From AC-32 sp963704005 (GTDB lineage Bacteria > Actinomycetota > Thermoleophilia > Gaiellales > Gaiellaceae), in assembly GCA_963704005.1 (NCBI GenBank), contig CAVPGJ010000005.1, positions 558,001 through 622,000 on the forward strand: a stretch of DNA of 64,000 nucleotides, in the 5' to 3' direction. The translations under genes and the position numbers were made by a program. This document shows positions 15,050 through 23,517 of the stretch, piece by piece (position 1 is the stretch's first letter; each line of letters opens with the position of its first letter). The notes beneath the pieces were generated by a model. The model made no database searches and was not told the DNA's origin. It saw only the letters and a program-made list of their open reading frames with translations.

Positions 15050-16090
15050 TTGAAGCTGCAAGACCTCGGCTGGGACGCCTTCTTCGCGGATGCGTTCCAG
15101 CCTTACGAGAACGACAACCTGATCCCGGCGCGCGTCGCGGCGCGCCACCACGGGCCGTGCGAGCTGCTCACCGAGCTCGGACGGCTGGGCGGCGTGCCCG
15201 CGGGGCGGCTCGGCGACGACGAGCTGCCCGCGGTCGGCGACTGGGTCGCGGCCCGGCCGCTCGACGGCGAGCGCAAGGCGGTGATCGAGGCCGTCCTCCC
15301 CCGCCGCTCGTCCTTCTCGCGCAAGGAGGCGTGGAAACGGACGACGGAGCAGATCGTGGCCGCGAACGTCGACACCGTCTTCCTGGTGACCGCGTTCGGC
15401 GGCGACCTCAACCCGCGGCGGGTGGAGCGGTACCTCACGGCGGCCTGGGACAGCGGCTCGACCCCGGTGATCGTGGCGAACAAGCTCGACCTTGCCGTCG
15501 ACGCGGTCGCCGAGCTGACGTCGGTCGAGGCGGTCTCGATCGGCGTGCCGGTGCTGGCCGTGAGCGCATCGAGCGGCGAGGGCATGGACGAGGTGGAAGA
15601 ACACCTCGCCCCCGGCCGGACGATCGCGCTGCTCGGCTCGTCCGGCGTCGGCAAGTCGACGCTCGTCAACCTGCTCGCCGGTCGCGAGCTGCTCGTCACG
15701 GCCGAGATCGGCGCCGACGGACGCGGGCGGCACACGACCACCCACCGCGAGCTCGTCCCGCTTCCGTCCGGCGCGCTGCTGATCGACACGCCCGGCATGC
15801 GGGAGCTCCAGCTCTGGGCGGACGAGGAGGTGCTCGACAGCACGTTCGCGGAGATCGCGGAGCTCGCTGCCGAGTGCCGCTTCTCCGACTGCTCGCACGA
15901 GCACGAGCCCGGCTGCGAGATCAAGCGGGCGCTCGCGGACGGGTCGCTTCCCAAGGAGCGCTTCGCGAGCTACCGCAAGCTGCAGCGCGAGATCCGGGCG
16001 CTCGAGATCCGCAAGGACGCGCGCCTCCGGTCCGAGGCACGCAAGGAGTACCGGCGGCGAGCAAGGAGGATGCGCAACAGTTCGTTCTAG
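15050..16090 (+). CDS. rsgA: RsgA-family ribosome-associated GTPase
   Basis: A 346-residue circularly permuted GTPase: an N-terminal OB-like region, then NKLD (G4), SASSGEGMDEV (G5 region), GSSGVGKSTLVN (G1/Walker A), DTPGMRE (G3) and a C-terminal zinc site CRFSDCSHEHEPGC (C-x4-C-x-H-x5-C). RsgA acts late in 30S subunit maturation. TTG start with GAAGGAG upstream. Expression is probably controlled by the leader peptide and terminator just before it. Its stop overlaps the GTG of livH by one base, so the transporter may share the transcript. Confidence 0.92.
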   Translation: MKLQDLGWDAFFADAFQPYENDNLIPARVAARHHGPCELLTELGRLGGVPAGRLGDDELPAVGDWVAARPLDGERKAVIEAVLPRRSSFSRKEAWKRTTEQIVAANVDTVFLVTAFGGDLNPRRVERYLTAAWDSGSTPVIVANKLDLAVDAVAELTSVEAVSIGVPVLAVSASSGEGMDEVEEHLAPGRTIALLGSSGVGKSTLVNLLAGRELLVTAEIGADGRGRHTTTHRELVPLPSGALLIDTPGMRELQLWADEEVLDSTFAEIAELAAECRFSDCSHEHEPGCEIKRALADGSLPKERFASYRKLQREIRALEIRKDARLRSEARKEYRRRARRMRNSSF

Positions 16091-17022
16091 TGACCATTGC
16101 GCTCCAGGTGCTGATCAGCGGGCTCGCGGCCGGCGGGGTCTACGGGCTCTTCGCGGCCGGGCACTCGCTCATCTACCGGCTGACCGGGATCGTGAACTTC
16201 GCGTTCGGCGACCTGGTCGGGCTCGGCATCTTCGCAACGCTGCTCGTCCTCGCGGGCACGAGCCCGGTCACCCAGGCAGGGGCGCACGAGCCGCGCTTCC
16301 TGCTTGCCCTCGCCGTCGGGCTCGCCTGTTGCGTCGGCGCGAGCGCGGCGACCTACTTCGGGCTGGTGCAGCCCTACCTCGGGCGCGGCTCGACCATCGG
16401 CTGGGTCGCCGGGACGGTGGCGGTCGCCTTCGCGATCCGGGCGACGATCGGCGCGGTCTTCCAGCGCTCGAGCTACGTCTTCCCCGACCCGTTGCCCTTC
16501 CACCGCGTCGGCCGGGCGGGCTTCGTCGGGATCGGCGGCGCGCAGGTCCAGGCGCGGGCGTTCTTCGTGATCGGGCTCGCGCTGGCGCTGGCGCTCGGGT
16601 CGGCCTGGCTGCTGGAGCGCACGCGCTTCGGCCGGGCGCTGCGCGCGGTCGCCGACGACGGCGAGGGCGCACGGATCGTCGGCGTCCCGGTCGACGTCTT
16701 CGTCGGGCTCGCGTTCGGGCTCGTCGGCGCGCTCGCGATGCTGGCGGCGATCGCGGCCGCGCCGGGAGAGGCGGTCAGCGCGAACACCGGCACGCTGCTC
16801 GGGCTCAAGGGCCTGGTGGCTGCGCTCGCCGTCCGCTTCGGGCCGCCGCTGTACGCGTTCGTCGCCGGCCTGGTGCTCGGCGTCGTCGAGGCGGCGATCG
16901 CAAACGTGCACCTCGGCGGCTGGCAGCTCGGGCCGGCCTACCGGGAGGTGCTGCCGGTGCTCTTCGTGCTGCTGTTCATCTCGCTCTGGCCTTCGCGCGA
17001 GGCGCTCGAGGAGCGCGAGTGA
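16090..17022 (+). CDS. livH: Branched-chain amino acid type ABC permease (LivH family)
   Basis: A 310-residue inner-membrane permease. The N-terminal GGVYGLFAAGHSLIYRLTGIVNFAFGDLVGLG is the LivH signature, and TRFGRALRAVADDGEGARIVGV corresponds to the cytoplasmic loop that contacts the ATPase. GTG start overlapping the rsgA stop (TAGTG); the stop overlaps the next start (GTGA). HAAT-family systems import branched-chain amino acids, amides, urea or aromatic acids. With phenylacetate genes in the window an aromatic substrate is possible, but unproven. Confidence 0.9.
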   Translation: MTIALQVLISGLAAGGVYGLFAAGHSLIYRLTGIVNFAFGDLVGLGIFATLLVLAGTSPVTQAGAHEPRFLLALAVGLACCVGASAATYFGLVQPYLGRGSTIGWVAGTVAVAFAIRATIGAVFQRSSYVFPDPLPFHRVGRAGFVGIGGAQVQARAFFVIGLALALALGSAWLLERTRFGRALRAVADDGEGARIVGVPVDVFVGLAFGLVGALAMLAAIAAAPGEAVSANTGTLLGLKGLVAALAVRFGPPLYAFVAGLVLGVVEAAIANVHLGGWQLGPAYREVLPVLFVLLFISLWPSREALEERE

Positions 17023-18857
17023 CGGCCGCGGCGCTCGCGCGCACCACCGGCGCGGAGCTCCGCCGTGCGGCCGGAGAGGCCCGCGGCGCCTGGAGCCCCG
17101 CCGCCTGGGTCGCCGCGGTCGCGCTCGCGCTCGGCCTGCTCGTCCCCTTCCTCGGGCTCCCCGGCCTGCGGATGGACGCGCTCGCAAGCACCGTCTACCT
17201 CGCGGTCGCCGCAACCGGGCTCGGGCTGACGGTCGGCGCGGCCGGCCTGCCGTCGCTCGGTGCCGGCGCCTTCGTCGCGATCGGGGCCTTCACCTCGGCG
17301 CTGCTGATGGCCCGCGCCGGCTGGCCGCTCGAGCCGGCCGCCCTCTGCGGCGCGCTGGCGGCCCTCGCTGCCGGGCTCGTCTCCGGCGGAGTGGTGCGGC
17401 TCCGGCCCGCGTTCGTCGCGGTCAGCACCTGGCTGCTCGCCTGGCTCGTCTGGCTGTTCCTGTTCGCGTTCCCGTCGGTCTCCGGCGGCTCGCAGGGGCT
17501 GATCGTCCCGGAGCGGAACCTGCTCGGGCTGTCGGCGACCCCGACGGTCCACTACGAGGCGGCGCTCGTCCTGCTCGCCCTCTCGCTGCTCGCGATCGCG
17601 GCGGTGAGACGCGGGGCGTTCGGGCTCGAGCTTTCCGCCCTGCGGCAGCACCCGCCGCTGGCGACCTCCCTCGGTGTCCCGCTCGCACGGCGTCGCCTTG
17701 GCGCCTTCACGGCCTCGGCGGCCCTGGCCGGCCTCGCCGGGGGCCTCTCGGTTCAGCTCGCCGCGGTCGCCGACCCGGCCGCCTACGACCCGTTCCTCTC
17801 GTTCAAGCTGCTCGTGGCCGTGCTCCTCGGCGGCGCGGCCGCGACGCTCGGGCCGGCGGTCGGCGTGGCCGCCCTCGGGCTGATCGGCCTCGTCTCCGAC
17901 CCGCTCGCGCGGCTTCTCCAGCTTCCACTCGAACGCTTCGACACCGCGGTCGCCGCCTTCCTGCTGGTCTTCGTGCTCGCCCTCGGCGGCGAGGGGATCA
18001 TTCCGTGGCTCTCGCCCTGGCTCTTCCGCTTCCGGCGCCCACGACTTCAAGTAACACAGTGTTACAAGGAAGGTGGAAGCGCCCGGACGAAGGCGGCGCT
18101 CAGGGTGGAAGGGCTGACGAAGGCCTTCGGCGGGGTGGTGGCGCTGGACGGGCTTTCACTCGAGCTCGCCCCCGGCGAGACGGCGGCGCTCGTCGGGCCG
18201 AACGGCTCGGGCAAGACCACCGCACTCCGCCTGATCTCCGGCGCGATGCAACCCGACCACGGCCGCGTGCTGTTCGGCGGGCGCGACCTGACCGAGGCGC
18301 CGACGCGGGAGCGGGTCCGGCTCGGGATCGCGCGCACCCTTCAGACGACCTCCGCCTTCACGGAGCTGACCGCGCTGGAGAACGTGCTCGTCGGCCGCAG
18401 CGTCCGGCGGCGCTACGGCGGCGGGATCCGGACCGCGCTCGCGACCCCGCGGGCCCGCGCCGAGGAGCAGGCCGCCCGCGCCGCCGCGCTGCACGCGCTC
18501 GCCGTGGTCGGGCTCGAACGGCAGGCGGACGTGCCAATCCTGGAGCTGACGAGCTCCCAGCGCCGCCTGGTCGGCCTCGCCTCCGCGCTGGCCACCGAGC
18601 CGCAGGTCCTGCTCGTCGACGAGCCGGCCGCCGGAGTCGGCGCCGAGGAGCTCGAGCCGCTGGCGCGGGTGCTCGCCGAGATCGGCCGGCAGGGCGTCGC
18701 CGTGCTGCTCGTCGAGCACAACCTCCGCCTGGTGAGACTGGCCGCCGAGCGGATGATCGTGCTCGCCGCGGGCGAGGTCGTGGCCGAGGGCTCGGTTGCC
18801 GAGGTGGGCGAGAGCGAGCTCGTCCGCCAGGCATATCTCGGCGCACAGCGCCTGTAA
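17019..18857 (+). CDS. Fused LivM permease and LivG ATPase
   Basis: One 612-residue frame. Residues 1 to about 340 form a LivM-type permease (AALRQHPPLATSLGVPLARRRLGAFTASAALAGLAGGL). Residues about 362-612 form a LivG-type ATPase with Walker A GPNGSGKTT, RTLQTTSAFTELTALENVLVG, a degenerate signature (LELTSSQRRLVGLA) and Walker B VLLVDEPAAGVG. The join reads RLQVTQCYKEGG and is encoded by the palindrome at 18051. A separate LivG start at GTG 18105 is in frame and cannot be excluded. No LivF-type second ATPase lies nearby. Confidence 0.88.
   Translation: MTAAALARTTGAELRRAAGEARGAWSPAAWVAAVALALGLLVPFLGLPGLRMDALASTVYLAVAATGLGLTVGAAGLPSLGAGAFVAIGAFTSALLMARAGWPLEPAALCGALAALAAGLVSGGVVRLRPAFVAVSTWLLAWLVWLFLFAFPSVSGGSQGLIVPERNLLGLSATPTVHYEAALVLLALSLLAIAAVRRGAFGLELSALRQHPPLATSLGVPLARRRLGAFTASAALAGLAGGLSVQLAAVADPAAYDPFLSFKLLVAVLLGGAAATLGPAVGVAALGLIGLVSDPLARLLQLPLERFDTAVAAFLLVFVLALGGEGIIPWLSPWLFRFRRPRLQVTQCYKEGGSARTKAALRVEGLTKAFGGVVALDGLSLELAPGETAALVGPNGSGKTTALRLISGAMQPDHGRVLFGGRDLTEAPTRERVRLGIARTLQTTSAFTELTALENVLVGRSVRRRYGGGIRTALATPRARAEEQAARAAALHALAVVGLERQADVPILELTSSQRRLVGLASALATEPQVLLVDEPAAGVGAEELEPLARVLAEIGRQGVAVLLVEHNLRLVRLAAERMIVLAAGEVVAEGSVAEVGESELVRQAYLGAQRL
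18051..18065. promoter_or_regulatory. Palindrome GTAACACAGTGTTAC inside the LivM-LivG gene
   Basis: A perfect 7-1-7 inverted repeat in the permease-ATPase linker. The same sequence, with matching flanks (CAAG before, AGG after), occurs between paaA and paaB at 42561-42575. A partial match (GTAACACAGTG) lies in the Nudix/groES region at 9565. Probably a regulator site or a small mobile palindrome. Confidence 0.6.
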
Positions 18858-18860
18858 CCT
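18855..18860 (+). promoter_or_regulatory. TAACCT -10 box of livJ overlapping the livMG stop codon
   Basis: TAACCT ends 7 bp before the GTG start of the binding protein. Its first three bases are the TAA stop of the upstream gene. Confidence 0.5.
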
Positions 18861-18867
18861 GCCGCAC

Positions 18868-20106
18868 GTGCGCCGGTCAGTTGCCTTGCTCGCCGGCTTC
18901 GGGCTGATCGCTGTGCTGGCCGGCGGCTGCGGCAAGAAGTCGGCCGCACCCGGAGGGAAGATCGTCATCGCGGTCGACGTTCCCGTGACGGGGGACCCCT
19001 ACATCGCCGAGACGATCAAGCACGGCGTCCAGCTCGCCGCCTCCAACCTGACCAGCACGAGCGGCGGCATCCTGATCGGGTCGAAGAGCTACGGGCTTCA
19101 GGTCAAGCTCTACGACAACCACGGCTCCGCGCGCCAGGCGGTCGAGGACACCCGCAGCGCGCTCGGAGCCGGTGCGGTCGCGATCGTCACGGACGGCACC
19201 GGCGTCGACGCGACCTGGCAGCTCGCGCAGCAGAAGGGCGTCTCGATCGGCATCGGCTACGACGGGGCCAGCGGGCTCGTCGACCCGGCCGGCCGGCCGA
19301 ACGTCTTCCGGATCGCGCCGACCAACCACGGGATCGCCTTCCGCTACGCGGAATACCTGATCCCGAAAGGGCTGAAGATCGGGCTGCTGCACGACGACAG
19401 CGCCTACGGGCAGGAGGGCGCCTCGGACCTCAACCGCGCCTTCTCTGAGAATCCGCACTCGGTCGCGCTGCGAATGACCCTCCCTGCCGGCGCGGCCGAC
19501 CTTTCCGCCCAGATCCTGCGCGCCCGCCGCTCCGGCGCGACCGCCCTGTTGGTCTGGGCGCAGCCGTCGACGATCGCCGCGGTGCTGACGGCCGCGCGCA
19601 GCATCGGCTGGAATGTGCCGGTCTACACCCCACCGACCGGCTCCGACCCGTACATCCGCCAGCGGCTCGCAGACCACCCGTCGTGGGTCGACGGGCTCAC
19701 CTTCGCGTCGAGCCGGCTGACCGCCGAGGTGGGCACGACGCCCTTCGAGAACTTCCAGTCGCAGTACGAGGCGGCGTACGGCGTCGACAAGGTGGGCGTC
19801 AAGACCGCGTCCGGCAGCGAAGTCGTCCAGCCGCCGGAGTTCGCGATGTACTCCTATGACTTCGTCAACCTGCTCGCCGCGGCCCTGACGAAGGCGGCCT
19901 CCGTCGACCCGCGCAAGGTGCAGGCGGCGCTGAACCAGGTGACGGTGGTGGGCGCCAACGGCGACGAGCGCGGCTTCAACCAGCACAACCACGAGGGGGT
20001 CGTGGACGACGACGTCTACTTCGCGCGCTTCCACGACATGACCTACGCCCCCGTGAAGGACGATCCGCTGTCCAGTACGCTCCCGGCGATTCCGCAGACT
20101 CGCTGA
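18868..20106 (+). CDS. livJ: Branched-chain amino acid type ABC substrate-binding lipoprotein
   Basis: A 412-residue type I periplasmic-binding-fold protein. The GTG start gives a short signal sequence with lipobox LAGGC, so it is a membrane-anchored lipoprotein. Family features include IVIAVDVPVTGDPYIAETIKHGVQLAASNL, an AVAIVTDGTGVDATWQLAQ segment, and KIGLLHDDSAYGQEGASDL at the second-domain entry. It should deliver the ligand to the LivH/LivM-LivG channel. The ligand cannot be read from sequence. Confidence 0.9.
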   Translation: MRRSVALLAGFGLIAVLAGGCGKKSAAPGGKIVIAVDVPVTGDPYIAETIKHGVQLAASNLTSTSGGILIGSKSYGLQVKLYDNHGSARQAVEDTRSALGAGAVAIVTDGTGVDATWQLAQQKGVSIGIGYDGASGLVDPAGRPNVFRIAPTNHGIAFRYAEYLIPKGLKIGLLHDDSAYGQEGASDLNRAFSENPHSVALRMTLPAGAADLSAQILRARRSGATALLVWAQPSTIAAVLTAARSIGWNVPVYTPPTGSDPYIRQRLADHPSWVDGLTFASSRLTAEVGTTPFENFQSQYEAAYGVDKVGVKTASGSEVVQPPEFAMYSYDFVNLLAAALTKAASVDPRKVQAALNQVTVVGANGDERGFNQHNHEGVVDDDVYFARFHDMTYAPVKDDPLSSTLPAIPQTR

Positions 20107-20116
20107 GGAGGGCGCA

Positions 20117-21289
20117 TTGCGGGGCCACGGGGTTCTCGGAAGCGCGGTCGCGCTGGGCGTCTCTGCACTCGCCGTCACGGCGGGCGCCGCTGCGCAGCCT
20201 GCGAGCCAGCAGGTCGTCCTGCCGGGCCCGGTTCCGTATCCGACCGACAACCCGCCCCTGCTCGGGAGGACGCCGCTGCCGCCGGCCTACCTCGGGCCGC
20301 TGCTGCACGTCGCGAGCACGGACCGCGTGGTCGTCGGCGTCGGCCCTGACGGGAGCGCCGCGAGGGTGGTCGCCCACCAGCGCCTGCTCATCCGCGGCAA
20401 GGGCGACTACCAGCTTGCGATCAGCGTGCCGGTCGAGGACGTGCGGGCCGCCGCCGGCTCGGACTCGGAGCCGGGGTTGCGCGCCGACCAGGTCCTCTGG
20501 GCAGGCTTCTCTCCGGGCCGGAAGGTGCTCGCAGCGGACGTCACGCTGAGGCCGCGGGCGGCCGGGAGGTACCTGCCGGTCCGGCTGCGACTCCGGCGCG
20601 CCGGCGACCGGGTGATCCTGACGGTGACCAACGCGACGCCGACCGGCGAGAAGCTCTACGCGGGCACGACGCATCCGGCGGAGCTCGCGCGCCTGCTCGA
20701 CGCCACGCGGCGGGCTTCGCTGGCGGGCGTGCGGCTCACGGCGGCCTACGCGACCTTCGTCGGGCTCGTGCGGGTCCCGAAGCGGAAGGTCCCGATCGAG
20801 GCGCCGCTCCTGGTGCAGGGCGAGCTGCGGCTCCCGGGTCGCGCGCCGGTCTCGTTCTCGCGCACGCTGGGCGACGGGCACCCGCTCGGCTTCCGGGTCG
20901 AGGCGCGCGGAAGCGGGACGCCGCAGGTGCATCTGCTCGCCCGGCCGGCGCCGGTGGTCCGCCTGCTCCGCCCGCCGGGCGCCGCGACCTGGACCGGGGC
21001 GATCCGACGCCGGCCGCTGCCTGCGGCGTTCCTGCTTCGTCGCCTGCTCGAGACGCGCATGCGGCTCGTCCGCGCCGACCAGTACCAGTCGTTCCTCTCC
21101 GATCCGGACGCGGACGGTCGCAGCCGCTCGGTCTACGAGTACGAGACCGTGGCCGCGAGCGCGCCGCCGCGGGCCACACCCGCGCCGAGCCAGGCCGGCG
21201 GCGGGACCTCTGCGCTGCTCGTCCTCGCGATCGCCCTCGGGTCGGCCGCGTTGGCCGGCGGCGGGCTCGTACTCTGGGCGCACAGCTGA
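20117..21289 (+). CDS. Exported membrane-anchored protein of unknown function
   Basis: A 390-residue protein with an N-terminal signal peptide (GVLGSAVALGVSALAVTAGAAA) and a C-terminal helix (SALLVLAIALGSAALAGGGLVLWA), so the Pro/Arg-rich central part is probably outside the cell. There are no cysteines and no catalytic motif that I recognise. It follows livJ by 10 bp with GAGGAGGGCG upstream of a TTG start, and its stop overlaps the next ATG (TGATG). It therefore belongs to the transporter operon and may be an accessory surface protein. Confidence 0.65.
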   Translation: MRGHGVLGSAVALGVSALAVTAGAAAQPASQQVVLPGPVPYPTDNPPLLGRTPLPPAYLGPLLHVASTDRVVVGVGPDGSAARVVAHQRLLIRGKGDYQLAISVPVEDVRAAAGSDSEPGLRADQVLWAGFSPGRKVLAADVTLRPRAAGRYLPVRLRLRRAGDRVILTVTNATPTGEKLYAGTTHPAELARLLDATRRASLAGVRLTAAYATFVGLVRVPKRKVPIEAPLLVQGELRLPGRAPVSFSRTLGDGHPLGFRVEARGSGTPQVHLLARPAPVVRLLRPPGAATWTGAIRRRPLPAAFLLRRLLETRMRLVRADQYQSFLSDPDADGRSRSVYEYETVAASAPPRATPAPSQAGGGTSALLVLAIALGSAALAGGGLVLWAHS

Positions 21290-22218
21290 TGACGCTCTAC
21301 CTGACCGAGGACGAGGTCGCGGGGCTGCTTTCCCCGGCCGATGCGCTGGAGGCGGTCGAGGGCAGCTTCCTGCGGCTGGCGGCCGGCGAGGTCGAGAACG
21401 TGCCGCGGCAGCGGACCCGCTTCGAGGGCGGGTTCCTGGCCGTGATGTGGGCGGTCGACCAGGGGCTCGGGCTGGCCGGGCTCAAGTCGTATGCGGCGGG
21501 CGCGGAGGGCGTGTCGTTCGTCGTGCTGCTCTTCGACCTGGAGACGACGAAGCCGGTCGCCGTGATCGAGGCTGACAAGCTGGGCCAGCTCCGGACCGGC
21601 GCGGCGAGCGGCGTGGCGGCGCGCCACCTCGCGCGCCAGGGCGCGTCCTCGCTGGGCGTGATCGGCTGCGGCTGGCAGGCGCGCAGCCAGGTCGCGTGCA
21701 TCCGCGAGGCGGTGCCGGGGATCGAGCGGCTGGTCGCCTACTGCCGCAACGAGGAGCGGCTCGCCGAGTTCTGCCGCGAGACCGGGGCAGAGGCCGGCGA
21801 GAGCCACAGTGACCCGGCCGGGCAGGACGTGGTCGTGACCGTGACGACCTCGCGCGATCCGGTGCTTCGCGGCGAGTGGCTGCGGCCCGGCTCGCTCGTC
21901 TGCGCGGTCGGCGCGAACGACCCGCGCCGTCGTGAGCTCGACAATGTCGTCCTCGAGCGCGCGGCCTTCGTCTGCTGCGACTCGATCGAGAACGCGAAGC
22001 GCGAGTCGGGCGATCTGATCGAGCCGGTCGAGGCCGGCGTGCTCGACTGGCTGGAGGTGCACGAGCTGCAGGAGGTCGTGGCCGGCGAGCTGCCGGGGCG
22101 GCAGGCGGACGACGACATCGTCGTCTTCAAGTCGAACGGGCTCGCCGCCTGGGACGTCGCGATCGGCTCGGTCGCGGTCGAGCGGGCGCGCGAGCAGGGC
22201 GTGGGCCGGGAGCTCTAG
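21289..22218 (+). CDS. Ornithine cyclodeaminase / mu-crystallin family protein
   Basis: A 309-residue NAD(P)-binding protein. The N-terminal LTEDEVAGLLSPADALEAVEGSF, the central GQLRTGAASGVAARHLAR and the Rossmann segment SSLGVIGCGWQARSQVACI match the ornithine cyclodeaminase/alanine dehydrogenase family. Members deaminate or reduce amino or imino acids. As the last gene of the transporter operon it may act on the imported compound. Substrate unknown. Confidence 0.85.
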   Translation: MTLYLTEDEVAGLLSPADALEAVEGSFLRLAAGEVENVPRQRTRFEGGFLAVMWAVDQGLGLAGLKSYAAGAEGVSFVVLLFDLETTKPVAVIEADKLGQLRTGAASGVAARHLARQGASSLGVIGCGWQARSQVACIREAVPGIERLVAYCRNEERLAEFCRETGAEAGESHSDPAGQDVVVTVTTSRDPVLRGEWLRPGSLVCAVGANDPRRRELDNVVLERAAFVCCDSIENAKRESGDLIEPVEAGVLDWLEVHELQEVVAGELPGRQADDDIVVFKSNGLAAWDVAIGSVAVERAREQGVGREL

Positions 22219-22466
22219 GCGTGGGTCTCGCGCACGGCCGCCACGGTGCTCTCGCCGAGTGCGTGGACGACCTCCGGGCGGTCGAGCAGGCGCGCACGCT
22301 GCTCCGGCGTGGCCCGGTTCTGGACGTACGGGTCCTCGAGGATCTCCGCCAGCGGCCGGCCACGCTCGTGCTCGCGGATCACGTAGGCCGCGAGGCGGTC
22401 CTCCACGCTCGGGCGCGTGAACAGGAACGAGAACGGGGCTCGCAGGAAGTTCGAGAGCCAGGCCAC
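22215..22466 (-). CDS. Small conserved-looking protein, function unknown
   Basis: An 83-residue protein with a hydrophobic N-terminal patch (MAWLSNFLRAPFSFLF) and a helical, charged remainder (VEDRLAAYVIREHERGRPLAEILEDPYVQNR). No recognised domain. GTG start with a TAGGAT box at 22473-22478, 6 bp upstream, supports it as a real gene. It overlaps the convergent cyclodeaminase gene by 4 bp. Confidence 0.6.
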   Translation of the reverse strand: MAWLSNFLRAPFSFLFTRPSVEDRLAAYVIREHERGRPLAEILEDPYVQNRATPEQRARLLDRPEVVHALGESTVAAVRETHA

Positions 22467-22489
22467 GGTCTGATCCTAGTCGCGGCGGC

Positions 22490-23131
22490 TCAACAGCGAA
22501 TCGCCTTCAGCGTCCGGAGCGCGAATCTCAGCGTCCGGCTGACTCCACCGTGGTCCCAGCCGTCGAACCTGCCGCGCGAGATGAGAAGGGCGGCGCCGTC
22601 GCGTGTGAATGCGACTGGCGTGTCGTCGTCTGGACGCTTCCGCGGGACGACGAGACAGCGGCCACCGGCTGTGGAGACGACGTCGACGATGCTCGGGTCG
22701 TGGGGAGAGCTCTGGTAGCCCGCGATCCAGCGGCCGCCGGGAGAGACGATGAAGTTGCTGTCCTCGCTGATTGTCTTCAGGTGCCGGGTCGTCGGATCGA
22801 GGACCTCGACCCTGTAGTTGTCCTCGAAGATCACGAGATGCGGCGGCAGCCAGGTGATGCTCGTACAGCACGTCGGTATCGCCCGGTACATCGAGCGGAC
22901 GCGCTGCGAGGCTCGGTTGGTCAGGTCGAGGTTGAAGTCGTGGAGGGCGACGCTCCACTTGCCGTCGGGCGAGGGGTGGCCGATCGCGGCGCCAACCGAG
23001 TCGTCGAATGGGCCTGGCGAGACGACGCGATAGTGACCGCTGACCTTCGGTGCTGCGACCTGATGCCGCGGCTCGCAGCTGAAAGGTGTGATCGCGAGCG
23101 GAACGAGCGCAAGGAGCGCCGGGCGGAGCAC
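22490..23131 (-). CDS. Exported protein with a TolB-like beta-propeller pattern
   Basis: A 213-residue protein with a hydrophobic N-terminus (LRPALLALVPLAITPFSC, possibly a weak lipobox) followed by repeats of the form IGHPSPDGKWSVALHD, FIVSPGGRWIAGYQS and AFTRDGAALLISRG, as in PD40/TolB propeller blades. Three or so blades are too few for a closed propeller, so it may be short or may pair. GTG start with a TACGAT box at 23138-23143, 6 bp upstream. The G+C content looks slightly lower than in its neighbours. Confidence 0.6.
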   Translation of the reverse strand: MLRPALLALVPLAITPFSCEPRHQVAAPKVSGHYRVVSPGPFDDSVGAAIGHPSPDGKWSVALHDFNLDLTNRASQRVRSMYRAIPTCCTSITWLPPHLVIFEDNYRVEVLDPTTRHLKTISEDSNFIVSPGGRWIAGYQSSPHDPSIVDVVSTAGGRCLVVPRKRPDDDTPVAFTRDGAALLISRGRFDGWDHGGVSRTLRFALRTLKAIRC

Positions 23132-23178
23132 GCGACGATCGTATCGCCGCCAGGTCGGCGTCTTTAGAGTTTCGAGGC

Positions 23179-23517
23179 ATGAAGAAACGATCGGCGGCCC
23201 GGTTCGCGGAACGCGAGGTGCACGGGGTCGACGACCGGGGCGAAGCCGAGCGGGTCGTGATCTGGATCGAGCGGCTCCCCGGCGCGCTGTGGGCGGTCGG
23301 CCGCGCGGTCAACCCGCAGTACCGCCGTAGCGACGAGGCGCGCCGCGACGACTACGTCTTCCAGGGCTACGAGCTGGCCGACGCTCTCGACGCGGCAAAC
23401 GCGGCGCTGGAGGACGACGTGCGCGTCTCCGAGCAGGATGGCACCGACGCGAAGGTCAGGCCGTTCGTCCGCGAGGAGCTGCTCCGTCCGCTGGAGCGGT
23501 GGTTCTTCGGGCGCTGA
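23179..23517 (+). CDS. Hypothetical protein
   Basis: A 112-residue soluble protein with mixed charged composition (ERVVIWIERLPGALWAVGRAVN, then DDYVFQGYELADALDAANAALEDD). No domain recognised. A TAGAGT box at 23165-23170 lies 8 bp before the ATG. Its TGA stop overlaps a CTG codon that may start the next gene. Confidence 0.6.
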   Translation: MKKRSAARFAEREVHGVDDRGEAERVVIWIERLPGALWAVGRAVNPQYRRSDEARRDDYVFQGYELADALDAANAALEDDVRVSEQDGTDAKVRPFVREELLRPLERWFFGR

